A stretch of DNA of 64,000 nt from Moniliella sp. 'wahieum' (lineage: Eukaryota; Basidiomycota; Moniliellomycetes; Moniliellales; Moniliellaceae). The DNA lies in assembly GCA_003971905.1 (NCBI GenBank), contig RSEE01000121.1:62001-126000 (forward strand). Direction: 5' to 3'. The notes beneath the pieces are model-generated. The model searched no databases, was not told the DNA's origin, and saw nothing but the letters and a program-made list of their open reading frames with translations. Of this stretch, positions 23,872-35,207 are shown piece after piece; positions within the stretch are counted from its first letter, which is position 1; each line of letters begins with the position of its first letter. The position numbers and the translations under genes were made by a program.

Positions 23872-24230
23872 TTTTTACATCAGCTGCCCCGTGCCGCGTT
23901 CCCAGCCACCCGCAGCCAGAGAATCTCAACCAGGGCTCTCCCACAGTAGAAAATGGATGGTGGTTGCAGTGGGCAAAAAAGGGGGAGGGGAGGGGGCCGG
24001 CGAGAGACAGATGGGGATAAGAACACCCGACTGACTGATGACCTCGATGACTATACCGCACCGCCACTTTCGGGTTGTTCTGATTTTCATTTGGGCGGCG
24101 AAAGCGCCTTCATGCAATTGAACGCTCACAAAGAGCATGGAACGATCAAAACTACTATCAACCTGGCAGCAATTCAGCTGCGGAGAGCACCACTGTCATT
24201 CCCATGGATCATCGAGATCATCTGATCGGC

Positions 24231-25114
24231 CGCACAGCCTTCCGCCTGGGCCTGCCTTCTCAATGGGGCCCCCCCGGCCTGCATCGCGATCGCGGTATTC
24301 GGATACAGAGTTGCTGATCCCCCGGCCCATTCCGAGCATGATAATACCAACGCGTCCGTTACCGCCAAACACGTTTAGATCTACGACCCTAGGCTCACCC
24401 GGCCCCACATTATCTTACTCGACCTCATCGAGCTCGGCGGGGCGGAGTCCGATGCGGAGCTGTCCGAAAAACAGGTCCACATTGCATCCTCGGTCGAAGA
24501 GGCGTGCTAGCACGCGGAGGCGGGAGTTATCTGTAGTGAACGGGACGAGTTTCGTTCGTTGCCTGGATTGGGCCAAGATTTACTAGAGTGCCAAGAAACC
24601 CCGCGTTATTCCTTTTTGATGGTCGCAGCATTGTCAGTCTCCCCTGGCGTTGCGCAAGCTTGGCTGGGCTGTTCACTCGGTTGGCAAAGGGCCTAAAATC
24701 TAGGATCCCATCTGGATGTAGCCGCTGTGCTACTCCCTCTCCTGTGTCTCCAGCGCTGAGGTTCAGCGAAGCGCTGAGTGTAGGACTATACTGTAGTAGT
24801 TGGTTACGTTTTCTCCCTCTTCCTGCCCATTTTTCTCGCTTTTTTGTCCATTGCGTGAGTTCAAGTGTACTTATGCGCCCCCTCCGTCGCACTGCCTCTC
24901 TGCCCCCGGTTTAGGATTCATCCATCACTTGGGTCAACTGTCTATCCTGTTCATGTTCTCTTGTTCGGATATAATAGGCGTTGGGCGCCTCTCATAATAT
25001 AACACAGGCAACTATCGACCGACCTCTACTTTGCATCTCGACGACACGTATGGGAAAGGTAGACAATGAATGACAAAAGGGAGCAGAAGCCAAGGGGTGG
25101 CGGCCATGTATGGC
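24231..25114. other. Gene-poor interval before GlyRS
   Basis: About 880 bp. The minus strand at 24580-24250 has decayed open frames (NSRLRVLARLFDRGCNVDLF then stop) that look like former coding sequence but are unassigned. The right end holds the 3' region of the GlyRS gene. Confidence 0.35.
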
Positions 25115-27190
25115 TTACTGCTGCACATCCTGCTCGCCACTGTAGCTGGGCAATTTCTTCTGGGCCTCCTGCCAGGTCAGCGTGGCATCCGACAAGCCCT
25201 TGATCACCGCAATCACCTCGTCGATGGGGCCAATGAGCTGGGAAGTGGGTGTCGCGCTCGCGGAGGGTCATCGTACCCTTCTCCAACGACGCAAAGTCGA
25301 GGGTGCAAGCAAACGGCGTGCCGAGCTCATCGTTGCGCGAGTAGCGCCGGCCAATGGTTGCATTGCTATCGTCCACCCGGCTCGCCACGCCCGCCGCACG
25401 CAACTTGCGCGTCACTTCGCGCACCAACGGCTGGAACTCCTTGTTGGACGAAATGGGCACGATCAGCGCCTTGAACGGCGCCACGAGCGGGGGCAGACTC
25501 AGCACCCCACGCTGAGCATCCTCCTCGCGCGACCAAAACGCATGCTCGAGCAACGCGTAGAAAATCCGGCCCATGCCAAACGACGGTTCAATCACATTCG
25601 GCACATAGGTACGCGTGTGCTCCTTGACCGTCTTGTGCTCGACAGTGACCAAGTCCGAGCTCAACTCCCGCTCTTGGCCACCGACGGTGATCGTGGCCTG
25701 ACCCGCCTGGAGGGCTTGGGCCAAACGTTCGAGCTGGGCTTGGTCCATCTCAAGAATCTGCTCCTCCACTGCCTTGGCGTCCTTTTTGAACTTGGGGCCG
25801 AGCAGTTTCTTGTTGAGGGTCGGAATGTACTTTTCGTACACCTTGGGCTCGGTCAAGAGCTGGTGCACCGACAAGTCCTTCTTGGTCCGACGCGCGTGGA
25901 CCGTAAGGTCGTACGCGCTCCGGTCTGCACAGCCCACGCACTCGATCCACCCGTACGACGTCTTGATCTCGGCGTCCCAGCAGTCGGACGCATAATGGGC
26001 CATTTCGTTGTGCATGTGCTGGCGGAAGCGGATGCGGTTCGTGTCCATACCAATCTTTTCCAGGAACAGCCAGATGCGCGCAACAAAGTAGCCCAACGTC
26101 TCATTGTCGCACATGCCCTTGGCCACCGCATCGCCCACGGTAGCGTAGGTAATCTCCGTCTTACCGGCCTCTTGGGTGCCCTTGGGCAGCCACGGCAGCG
26201 TCAAATGCGCCACCTCGGCAAAGCGAGGGTGGCTCTTGTCTTCGGGATCGACAAAGTGCTCAATTTCGCCCATGACAAACTCGCGCACGCAGCAGCCCGG
26301 CACGGGGCTAATCTCATTCCGGAACGACTTGCCAACGTGCGCCGACGCAAAGGGGATCCGGCCATTGTTGAACTCGAGGAGGCGAGCAAAGTTGACAAAG
26401 TGGCCCTGGGCCGTCTCGGGGCGGAGGTAGCCCTTTTGGGTCCCCGTGGGACCAATCTCGGTGGAGAACATGAGGTTGAACTCGACGGGCTCGGTCACCT
26501 CGTTGCCCGTCTCCGGGGCGCGGATGGCAAACTTGGTGATCAGCTCACCCAGCTGGGGGCCCGTGTAGTTATCGATCTGCGCCAGCACGTACTCGATCTC
26601 CGCCTTGGCCTCGTCCGACAACTTGACCGCCGTCGACTTGATCTTCTTTTTCTTGGCCGTCTTCTTGTCGTCCTTGGCGTCCGGCGCGTCGGCCGACTTG
26701 TCGATCGTCTTACCCTGCTCCAGCGCACGCGCTTCGGCATCGCCCTTCAAGCGCGCCTCCAGCACACCCTCAATCAGGTGGTCCGCACGGAAAATGTCGC
26801 CCGTCTTAACGTCGCGGCACATGTAGTCGGAGAACTTCTCAACGTGGCCCGAAGTCTTGAGCACCTCGTCGAGGGTCATGATGGTGGGGTCGACCTCGAG
26901 CATGTCCTCCTCGAGGATAAAGTGCTTGCGCCACTCGGAGATGATGTTGGCCTGCAGCGCAGCGCCCGTGGGGCCATAGTCGTACAGACCGGCAACACCT
27001 GTTGGAGCAGACGCGGGCGGTCAGCGGCGGGGGGAAACAGAGCAAGAAGGAAGGGGAGGAAGAGAAGAGACGCACCGCCGTAGATCTCAAAGGAGGGGTT
27101 GTAGAAGAAGCGCTTGGTGATCAGGCCTTCGAGCAGAGCGCGGTCCCAGGGGTGGGCATCCTTCTTGACCTGCGAGGGCGCCGTGGTCAT
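25115..27190 (-). CDS. GRS1: Glycyl-tRNA synthetase (class II, eukaryotic alpha2 type)
   Basis: Charges tRNA-Gly. Exon 1 starts MTTAPSQVKKDAHPWDRALL (ATG at 27190) and ends in IYGG; a 75-bp intron runs 26999-27073 (GTGCGT donor, CAACAG acceptor). Exon 2 continues VAGLYDYGPTGAALQ. Class II motifs follow: FNLMFSTEIGP, GYLRPETAQG, motif 2 SFRNEISP, EIEHFVDPEDKSHP, YGWIECVGCADRSAYDL, and motif 3 IEPSFGMGRIFYALLEHAF, then the anticodon-binding domain. About 666 residues matches the family. One extra C near position 25250 shifts the frame after TLRERDT; correcting it gives the normal end SQLIGPIDEVIAVI...DVQQ with TAA at 25115-25117. The frame is open upstream of the ATG with an in-frame TTG at 27238. 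Intact otherwise, and clearly a housekeeping gene. Confidence 0.95.
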
Positions 27191-27397
27191 CGTGGTGGTG
27201 GTGGTGGTGGGAGAGGCAGCGTCTTCAGACGGCCGCAAGAAGACGAACGTCGGCGTGTGACTCAGGCCTACTTGGCTAATTCCGCCGCGGGGGTGCGTTC
27301 GGGATTCCGCGCTGCGGCGTGCCTATCACCTGTGGATATCACCTGTGCATATCACCTGACACATCACCGCGCTATCACACGGGGGTGTACGCCATGC

Positions 27398-27978
27398 TTA
27401 CTGGGGCTCGGCCGCGTAGAGCAGCATGTACATCTGGCACGCCGAGCGGTACGCCACCGGATCCTGCGCACGGAACACGTTGGCCGCATCCACATTCAGC
27501 GGCGAGTCTGGCTCGGGCGCATCCAGCAGCACCAGCACCGCCAGGCACAGCGACTGCAGCGTCCACGCCGGCGTCCACTGGCTCTGCAGCACGTCCAGGC
27601 AGATCTCGCCCGTCTGGACGCCGTCAGCCGCGGTCAGCACGCCAGCACGCCAGCACACAGCACACCCTCCCTCCGTCCACATACCTTCCACGACACATTC
27701 GGGTGCCAGATCCGCGTCACGAACCGCATCTTGGGCGGCTTTTGCGGGTACGTGCTAGGCACCGAGATCGCCACCTCGAACAGCCCGCCGGCGTAGTTGC
27801 CCGACGCCGGGCCTCGCAGAAGCGCACTCCACTCGAGCAGGTTCTGCCCCGCGCCATCCGACGGACGCAGGTCCACCACGTCCGCCATCGTGCCGTCCGA
27901 CCCGGCACTCGCAGAGCCATCTGCGCCCCGTTGGAGCTGCTTCCATTCCTTGAGCAGCCGTTTGGCAGGCACAGCCAT
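27398..27978 (-). CDS. PEX4: Ubiquitin-conjugating enzyme E2, PEX4-like
   Basis: PEX4-type E2 enzymes monoubiquitinate the peroxisomal import receptor Pex5 at the peroxisome membrane. The ATG at 27978 begins MAVPAKRLLKEWKQLQ. The UBC fold shows YPQKPPKMRFVTRIWHPNV with the HPN motif; a 71-bp intron at 27614-27684 (GTATGT donor, TCCAG acceptor) follows SWK; then TGEICLDVLQSQWTPAW with the catalytic Cys, and PEPDSPLNVDAANVFR. The WTPAWTLQS and PDSPLNVDAAN strings are characteristic of PEX4. About 169 residues, unbroken. It is transcribed in the same direction as GlyRS with 207 bp between. Confidence 0.82.
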
Positions 27979-28308
27979 AGTGTGTGGGGAGCGAGGTGGG
28001 CAGAGGATGCGGCCGAGGAGAGGAGGAAGCTGCGGCGGAATGCAGGCTGATGGTGGTGGTGGTGGCTGTTCACCACGTTAACGCACCCCGCGCCGCCACC
28101 GGCTAGTTCCTGGCCCGCTGCCGATACAAATTGATTTCAGGCCCTTCTATTGGCCTTAATTTATAACCCCGCCTGGCATAGCAACCTAACTACTCTGAGC
28201 CATGTCTCTGTCCTACCATCCGCGCGTCCTGGCCGCTACTTTTTCTAACAGGCAAGATCTGTGAACCAAAGATGCTGCTAGGAGCAACGCAACAAGTCCT
28301 GCCTGCAT
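27979..28308. other. Intergenic PEX4 / oxygenase
   Basis: 330 bp: PEX4 promoter and 3' end of the oxygenase gene. Nothing else seen. Confidence 0.5.
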
Positions 28309-29346
28309 TCAGTACGTGGCCGCCAGGCGTGCACTCAAGTACTCGCCGCCGGTCACGACCCGGTCCTTGGGCAAGCTGGCAAACTTGGCATTGAACGCGG
28401 GCGAATCGCTCTGCCAAGCGCGCGCTGCCGCCGACGCCGGCGCGCCGTCGACCAGCTGCGACAGCGGCTGCAGCGGAGCGTCCTGGTCCGGCTGGGAAAA
28501 GTAGGCAATCGAGTACCTGGACTGCGCCTGCTGCTGCGTGACGGGCAACGCGACGCGGTGCACCGTGCTCTGGTACACCCCAGCACTCCAGAACTGGATC
28601 GCGTCCCCAACATTGCACACAATCATGCCTGGTTGCGGCGGGATGTCGGTCCACACATCCCGGTCCGCCTGGCTGGCCCGATCGGGGTCGGTATCAGTCT
28701 GGTGCTCCAAATCCACCTGAAGCCCGCCCACGTCTTTTTGGAACAGCAGTGTCACCGACCCATAGTCCGTGTGCGCCCCCGCACGAATCAAGTTGCCGCT
28801 CTCGGGCGTGGCACTGACTTGGGTAGGCGGGTAATGGAGGAAGCGGAGCCGGTCCAGTTGCCCCTGGTGCCACTGGGTGAAAAATTCCGGCTTCAACCCC
28901 AGCGCCTGGGCAAACCCCCGAAGGACGAGGAGCGAGGTGGCATAGCACGCCTCGTAAAACTTGTTGAGCTCGGCGCGTGCGTCGTGGGCGCTCCAGACGC
29001 GAGGCAGAGGTTGGGCAGGCTGCAGATCGGCGCGGGAGGCAAAGCGTTTCAGCATAAAGCACTCTTTGATGTCGTTCTTGCCCGGCTCGAGCGCTTCGCC
29101 GCCGAGGCGGACAAAGCCTGCATTGTCCGCCCGGTTGGCCGTCGCTTCGCGATCGGCCACCGCGTCGAGCGACGGGTCGCTAAACAGGGCCAAGGAGAGC
29201 TCAAACGCGCGGTCAATGTCCTGCTGCTGGATGTAGGGGTTGGAGGCGAGGTAAAAGAAGCCTTCGTTTTCGCACGCCCGCTTGATCTGCTCGGCCAGCT
29301 GGGCCGGCGGCGCGTCCAAGTGCACGACGGGGAGCTGGAGTGGCAT
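28309..29346 (-). CDS. 2-oxoglutarate/Fe(II)-dependent dioxygenase (IPNS-like)
   Basis: Intact single-exon gene of 345 codons, ATG at 29346 (MPLQLPVVHLDAPPAQLAEQ). It has the N-terminal DIOX_N region (ACENEGFFYLASN) and the double-stranded beta-helix core: GAHTDYGSVTLLFQ gives the His-x-Asp of the iron site, STVHRV the distal His, and RYSIAYF the Arg-x-Ser that binds 2-oxoglutarate. PGMIVCNVGDAIQFWSAGVY is the typical strand before the distal His. The family includes isopenicillin N synthase, gibberellin oxidases and many fungal enzymes of unknown substrate; the substrate here cannot be inferred. It is divergent from the agmatinase gene. Confidence 0.9.
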   Translation of the reverse strand: MPLQLPVVHLDAPPAQLAEQIKRACENEGFFYLASNPYIQQQDIDRAFELSLALFSDPSLDAVADREATANRADNAGFVRLGGEALEPGKNDIKECFMLKRFASRADLQPAQPLPRVWSAHDARAELNKFYEACYATSLLVLRGFAQALGLKPEFFTQWHQGQLDRLRFLHYPPTQVSATPESGNLIRAGAHTDYGSVTLLFQKDVGGLQVDLEHQTDTDPDRASQADRDVWTDIPPQPGMIVCNVGDAIQFWSAGVYQSTVHRVALPVTQQQAQSRYSIAYFSQPDQDAPLQPLSQLVDGAPASAAARAWQSDSPAFNAKFASLPKDRVVTGGEYLSARLAATY

Positions 29347-29872
29347 GGCGCGATTTGGAGAGAGCGGCTTGGGCTGGAGCGGACACGGTCCCTGGAGAGC
29401 GCGATGGAAGGGGGCGAGTTAAAAGGGGCTGCCGGGTGAGAGTTGAGAGAGGGCCGGCCGAGAGGCGCGGGGCCAGGCACGGATGTGCAACTGCTCTGGG
29501 GCCGCGGCTGGAATGTCTCGGCGGCGGGGGCAGCGTGGGCGGGGTTTTTTGCACAGGCCATGTGCCGGTCGGGGGGGGACGGAGGGGAAGTGACTACTAC
29601 TTGCTGGGGCGGGTTACACACGGGAAGACGGCGCCCATGGCTTCCTTCTCGCCAGAAGCGATGGGCGTGGGGGCGCTGAGGAGCGGAGGCGAGGATGCTC
29701 GGAGATGGCGGGTGTGACATGTGATCACACTGCCATTTGAAATGCATGTCGCGTGGCGCGGCTACGCTGCGACACCCGACGGCGCCGTGCTAGGCTCTTG
29801 GTACTGATATCGCATCGATAAGTGTGTAACATGTACGCACCACAATATACCCCCACCACCACCTCTTCCTCC
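29347..29872. promoter_or_regulatory. Divergent intergenic region, oxygenase / agmatinase
   Basis: 526 bp between outward-facing genes, so both promoters lie here. A T-run near 29546 and a G-rich tract near 29571-29589 are visible. No canonical TATA box. Confidence 0.4.
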
Positions 29873-31373
29873 ATGCCGGGCATCCGCTCGTCCGTCCTCG
29901 CGGCCATCGTGGCCGTCGCCGTCGGCCTCCAGGCCACCGTCCAGGCCCAGGCCCACCAACACCCCCTCCACCACGACCACGCCGATGCCGCGCACATGGA
30001 GCAAGTCCACGGCGTGTACCGCGACCTCTGGCCCGGCGGCCTCAACCCCATGCCTCTCGTCCCGGCCGAGCTGCTGCAGGACAAGATTGCTGCCTACACC
30101 TCTGCCCACACCCATGGCCCACGCGAACCTGCGCCCTACCCCGCCCAGTACGCCCACGACGAGGTCCCGCTCACCACGCCGGCCGGCGACAGTCTGATGG
30201 CCGGCCTGGCCACCTTTGCCCATCTCCCCTACGGCGCCTGCTTTTCCCCCTGGACCCACATCCTGCCCGACAACGAAGAGCTGATCTACGAAGTGCAGTC
30301 GGGCAGCAACTTTGATGTGGCGTTTGTCGGCATGCCCTTCGACACGGCCACCTCGTGCGTATCCTCTCCTCTCCTCTCGCCTTTTCCGTCGTGTGTGCGT
30401 GGTGGCTGACTGACACGGTCCGGCTGTCTTGCCCAGTTTCCGCCCTGGCGCCCGCTTTGGCCCCAACGGCATTCGCGAAGGCAGCAAGCGCATGACCAAG
30501 CTCAAAAGCTACAATGTGCCCATGGGCTTGAACCCGTTCACCCAAGGGCTCAAAATCCTCGATTGTGGCGACATTCCCGTCAGCCAGCTGGACAATTCGG
30601 TCGCGCTGGAGCAAATGGAGCGCGGGTACGACAAGCTTCTCTTTTCCTCGGCCACCACTACCAGTCTGACCACGCCCGATGGCACGGTGCACACCCGCCC
30701 GCTGTTCAGCAAGACGGGCCGCGTGCATCCCAAACTGCTCACCTTGGGCGGCGACCATACGATTGTCTTGCCCATCCTCCGTTCGCTCAACAAGGCCTAT
30801 GGCCCCGTCTCGGTCATCCACTTTGACTCGCACCTCGATACCTGGCGCCCCGACTCGTACACCAACAAAGGCGGCAAGGCCGCCGCGACGATCAACCACG
30901 GTTCCTTCTTTTGGCACGCGGCGCAGGAAGGCTTGATTCGGAACGGGAGCTCGGCGCATGCAGGCATCCGTACCCGGCTGGGCGGACTGGACGATTATGT
31001 GAACGATCGCCAGTGCGGCTTCCGCCTGGACCATGCGTTTGAGATTGACGACATTGGCACCCAAGGCATCATTGACAACATTCGTACCCAAGTAGGCCAG
31101 AACCCAGTCTACCTCTCCATCGACATTGATGTCCTCGACCCGTCCGCTGCGCCGGCCACGGGCACCCCCGAAACTGGTGGCTGGACCAGCCGCGAGATGC
31201 GCAGGATCCTGCGCGGCCTCGAAGGCCTCAACATTGTCGGCGCCGATATCGTCGAGGTCGCCCCGGCTTACGATAACCAGGCCATGCTCACCCAGTTTGT
31301 CGCGGCCGACTTGATGTTCGAAGTGCTCAGCGTGATGGTCAAGCGCGGACCCTTGATTGACACCCAATCGTGA
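29873..31373 (+). CDS. Agmatinase-type ureohydrolase with signal peptide
   Basis: Hydrolyses agmatine (or a related guanidino compound) to urea and an amine. ATG at 29873 opens MPGIRSSVLAAIVAVAVGLQ, a hydrophobic signal peptide with likely cleavage after QATVQAQA, followed by a His-rich stretch (HQHPLHHDHADAAH). An 82-bp intron lies at 30355-30436 (GTGCGT donor, GCCCAG acceptor) and joins DTATS to FRPGARFGPNGIR. Manganese-site motifs: GGDHT, FDSHLDTW (Ser where most relatives have Ala) and SIDIDVLDPS, with the ureohydrolase signature around them. About 472 residues to TGA at 31371-31373, both exons intact. A secreted or vacuolar location is inferred from the leader. Start 29873 is preferred over the upstream ATGs at 29822/29831 because only it places the signal peptide at the N-terminus. 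Confidence 0.9.
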
Positions 31374-31803
31374 GCCCTTCCAATCCGCATACGCATATGC
31401 ATACGCATGCACCTGACTGCTGGGCTGCCTTGGTCTCATCGCGCATGCCAGACCCCTCTCATCATTTCACTCTGGGATATCCCCTCCCTTCACCAACGTC
31501 TTCCCCTATAGAGAATGGCGCATGGTTCAACTATCGCAAGACAGGTGCAATCGCAAAGTGGTGTAGAATGCATTTGCTCGTAGAGCGTCGGATAGGTTGA
31601 ATGAATGGACACATCCTGTCGAACAGACGACCAAGGAGTGGGGGAGGGGGATGTTTGCTAGTTGTACAAGGTGGGGTTCGCCAAAGAGATTAGACACCCA
31701 TTGAATGTCTGTCGAGACACCATGAGCAGACAGGGGCGACGGGGGGGGGGGAGGGGAGAAGGAGAAAGATGAAGAGAAGATCAAGCCATAACGAGCTGGA
31801 CAT
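31374..31803. other. Intergenic between convergent agmatinase and HSP70
   Basis: 430 bp holding both 3' ends; CATACGCATATGCATACGCATGC word repeats near 31388 and a G-run at about 31741-31752. No gene. Confidence 0.5.
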
Positions 31804-33880
31804 TTACTCCTTCTTCTCGGCGCTCTCGCTCTCCTGCTGCTGGCTTTCGGCGTTGCGCTTCTCGTAGATCTGCTTGAAGAGGCCGAGCGAAGCCTGCTGG
31901 GTCTCGTTGATCTGTTCCCGCACTTGGTCGGGGGTGATGTCCGAGTCGCCATTTTGTGCCTTGGCAGCCAGCTCCTCCGTCTTCTTGATCAGCTCGTTCA
32001 ACTTGTCCTTCTCCTCCTGGGGAAGTTGGTCGGCAAACTCGCCCAAGGCCTTGGACGTCTCGGCGCACACCCCTTGCGCACGGTTCGCCTCCTCGATCAA
32101 CTCCTTCCGCGCCTTGTCAGCCTCAGCGTGCTTCTCCGCGTCTTGCACCATGTTCTCAATCTCCGAGTCCGACAGACCCGACGAGGCAGCCACAGTAATG
32201 TTGGCGTCCTTGCCGGTAGCCTTGTCCTTGGCGCTGACGGAAAGAATGCCGTCGGCGTCAATGTCAAAGGTCACCTCGATTTGAGGCACGCCACGGGGCG
32301 CGGGCGGGAGCCCACCAAGGTTGAAGTTGCCGAGCAACTTGTTGTCCTTGACCAGCTCACGCTCGCCCTGGTACACCTGGATCTCCACCGCCGTCTGGCC
32401 ATCGGCGGCAGTCGAGAACGTCTGCGACTTCTTGGTCGGGATCGTAGTGTTGCGGTTGATCAGACGGGTAAAGACGCCACCAAGAGTGTTGATACCAAGC
32501 GACAGAGGGGTCACGTCGAGGAGGAGAATGTCGGTCACTTGGCCGGAAAGCACACCACCCTGGATCGAAGCGCCAATGGCAACAGCCTCGTCGGGGTTGA
32601 CGCCCTTGCTCGGGTCACGCTTGAAAATGTCCTTGACAGTGGAGAGCACCTTGGGCATACGGCTCATACCACCCACCATGATGACAGCGTCAATGTCAGA
32701 AGGCTTAGCGCCAGCGTCGGCCAAGGCCTTCTTGCAAGGCTCCACCGTGCGCTCGACCAGCTTGCCCACCAGCACCTCGAGTTGGGTGCGAGTGAGCTGG
32801 TTAATGTGCTTGGGCCCACTGGCATCGGCAGTAATGTAGGGGAGCGAGATCTCGGTCGAGGGGGCCGACGAGAGCTCAATCTTGGCCTTCTCAGCAGCCT
32901 CACGGATACGTTGGATGGCCATGCGGTCGCCCGAGAGGTCAATGCCAGACTCCTTCTGGAACTCCTGGACAAGGTGCTCAACAAGCACAATGTCAAAGTC
33001 CTCACCACCCAGGTGGGTGTCACCGTTGGTCGACTTGACCTCAAACACGCCGTTCTGCATCTCGAGAATCGACACGTCAAACGTACCACCCCCAAGTCAA
33101 ACACAGCAATCGTCGCTGCCTCGTTCTTGTCCAGGCCGTACGCGAGCGCAGCAGCAGTCGGCTCGTTGATCACACGCAGCACATCAAGACCAGCAATGGT
33201 ACCAGCGTCCTTGGTGGCCTGGCGCTGCGAGTCGTTAAAGTACGCAGGGACAGTAATGACGGCGTGCTTGACGGGCTTGCCGAGGTAGGCAGCCGCAGTC
33301 TCCCGCAACTTGCCGACGACAAACGCACCAATTTGCTGGGGCGAGTAGTTCTGCCCGCGCACCTCGAGCCAGGCATCGCCATTGGAGTGAGCGATAATCT
33401 TGTAGGGGACGTTCTTAATGTCCTTCTGCACCTCGGCGTCCTTGAACTTGCGACCAATCAAACGCTTGGTGGCAAACAGAGTCGCCTCGGGGTTGACGAC
33501 GGCCTGGCGCTTGGCAGGCACACCAACCAGGCGCTCGTTGTTCTTGGTGAACGCGACGACCGAGGGGGTGGTGCGGCCACCCTCCTCGTTCTCAATCACG
33601 CGGGCCTGCTGGCCCTCCATGATGGAGACGCACGAGTTGGTCGCTGGAGACGACAAGAGGCGTGGTGAGCAGCGCGCACAAGGCAACAGAAAGGAAGAAG
33701 AGGAAGATACGCACTGCCCAGGTCGATGCCGATGACAGGGCCGCTGACCTTGCTGCCGGTCGAGTTGAAGCGGACAGCGCCGAGGCGGGCGGCGTTGAGC
33801 GGCGCCGCAGCCGCGACGGAGCGGGCGGCAAGGAGGCGGGCGGAGGGGAGCGCGGCCTGGCGAAGAGTCCGAGCAAGCAT
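31804..33880 (-). CDS. SSC1: Mitochondrial Hsp70 (Ssc1/mortalin)
   Basis: Matrix Hsp70, motor of the TIM23 import complex and partner of the iron-sulfur cluster and folding machineries. ATG at 33880 starts an Arg/Ala/Ser-rich presequence ([20 protein letters not shown]) with likely cleavage before or near FNSTGS. A 71-bp intron at 33644-33714 splits IDLGTTNSC (GTGCGT donor, CTCCAG acceptor). Hsp70 signatures are present: IDLGTTNS, the DLG-GTFDVS phosphate loop, VILVGG-like [13 protein letters not shown], and the substrate domain ([26 protein letters not shown]). The C-terminus EKKE lacks an EEVD or HDEL motif, as expected for the organelle form. One G is missing from the G-run at 33089-33093 (complement) inside DLGGGTFD, splitting the frame. 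About 668 residues; stop TAA at 31804-31806. Confidence 0.95.
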
Positions 33881-34859
33881 GGTGGGGGTGGGGGGGGGGT
33901 GGCACCCCAAAAAAGCACGCCGCTGGAGGGTGCGTTTTATCTCCTGCGGCGGCTGGGCAGCGAAAGCCATGGAACGATAGAACGTTTCGCCCGCGCCCGT
34001 TTCAAATGGTCCGTCCCGCCCCGCCACCGCGCCAGTGTGCCTCGCCCGCCCCCGCCGCCCTGACGTCATCGCCCCCGTCAAAACTTCTTCCGGCCGCCGC
34101 CCCAATTCCGCGCCCGCCCCTTCGACCCGCTCCTGGAAGCGACCATCCGGCACGGCCCGCTTCGGCGCGCTGGGGCGCCCACACGCACGAGCAAGACCCA
34201 CACACGTCCTCTGTACCGGGCGTTACCAACGGATCCGCAGTGAAATGCACAAATCCTAGTACCTCAACGTGTCACCGGTCCACACGTATCGCCGTGTTCG
34301 ACCCCTTTTTTCAACCAAAAAGTGTGCAAACGAGGGACCGTGGGGATGCGTATAATAGCCCCTTCTGCTCATATAATGCCCATCAGGATCACTTGTCGTG
34401 TATACTAGTAGTATACACGTCCGGCTCTCTAGTTCGCATCTCCCCGACACGACCAACAAGCAACACTGCAGGTGATCCAGCCCCGGGGGGGAAAGACGTG
34501 CACGAGTCCGTATGGCGATGACAATCAATTGTCTGGCTTTTGGACTGGCCTGCCGCTCGGACGAGTGCTCCGCTCTTGGTGAGCCTCTTCCAATGGGCCA
34601 GTGGTCATGTGCTCGACCCACGCGTTCTACTGACTCTGTAAAAGGTATGTTATATCTCAGTCTCTCGATTACACTGCTTCCCCAGGCCACTATTCCTGGT
34701 ATTGCATTCATATCTGTGACAAAAAGGCAAGTCAGGGACAAAGAGTCGCTGCGCCCGTTATATACCAGGCTCGCACGACCGGGGTGTGCTGCTATTATAT
34801 TTCGTGCCAACTCAATCAAGAGGTTAATAGTGGACTCGTCAGCCGGCCAGGATTTTCTA
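33881..34859. other. Gene-poor interval upstream of HSP70
   Basis: About 1 kb. The left 350 bp is the HSP70 promoter. The rest shows no recognisable gene; it contains the palindrome at 34398-34418 and AT-richer islands (TTATATCTC, ATTATATTT) near 34650 and 34795. Confidence 0.45.
34398..34418. repeat. 21-bp near-perfect palindrome
   Basis: GTGTATACTA, one base, TAGTATACAC: a 10-bp perfect inverted repeat with a single-base centre. Could be a dimeric protein-binding site or a small-transposon end. Confidence 0.85.
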
Positions 34860-35207
34860 GCTCCTGCCGTTCGCTTCCAACCCGGGTGCAGCGTGGATGG
34901 ATAAGAATGAGCGTGCTGATAGAGGCGTGGGAGCGATGAACCGCCTCTCCAATGAGATCTTCACAGTCAATTCCTTCCAGCACTCAGGCACCGTTTGTTG
35001 CTCGTCTGTTTCGTGACATTGTCGGCGTGCCCTCACACGCACAAGGGAGAACAACGATGACTCTCGAGCACGTCCTTGGTCCTTGGCGTTCTTGCCACAT
35101 TGGACTTGTTCCAGAAGCAGCTCCTTTTGCCGGTGTTCTTCCGACGTTCTCCGGCGTTGCGGTTCCCTCATGTATACCACTCTTGACTCTCTTTGTACCG
35201 GAATCAT
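34860..35207 (-). pseudogene. LINE-like ORF2 C-terminal remnant, copy B
   Basis: The minus frame has KELLLEQVQCGKNAKDQGRA and CWKELTVK, which align with LLEQAECDKNAKYQGR and HWKELATK of the remnant at 23674-23871. At DNA level the strings CTTGGCGTTCTTG and AATTCCTTCCAG/AACTCCTTCCAA align as well. It is more decayed than copy A around the F-x-P-x-V motif. No intact RT or endonuclease domain nearby. Confidence 0.4.

Larger units (their letters stand above)
18681..24230 (+). repeat. Triplicated locus (three imperfect direct repeat units)
   Basis: Unit 1 begins at 18681, unit 2 near 20711, unit 3 at 22517; each starts with a block containing GAACGAGATGAG...CTGACCCAACAT, then a promoter, a small gene, and a downstream block that includes CCAACGAGGG...GGGCAAAAA and GACAGATC/GACAGATG words (19860-20165, 22380-22510, 23930-24225). 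Units 1 and 3 are nearly identical from about 18737/22569 to 19470/23320. Unit 2 is more diverged outside the coding core. A further pair of short blocks (GGGTATCATTCCAGCCGGCC at 20187, and its relative at 21028) shows older duplication inside the array. Unit 3 is interrupted by a LINE-like remnant at 23674-23871. Confidence 0.9.
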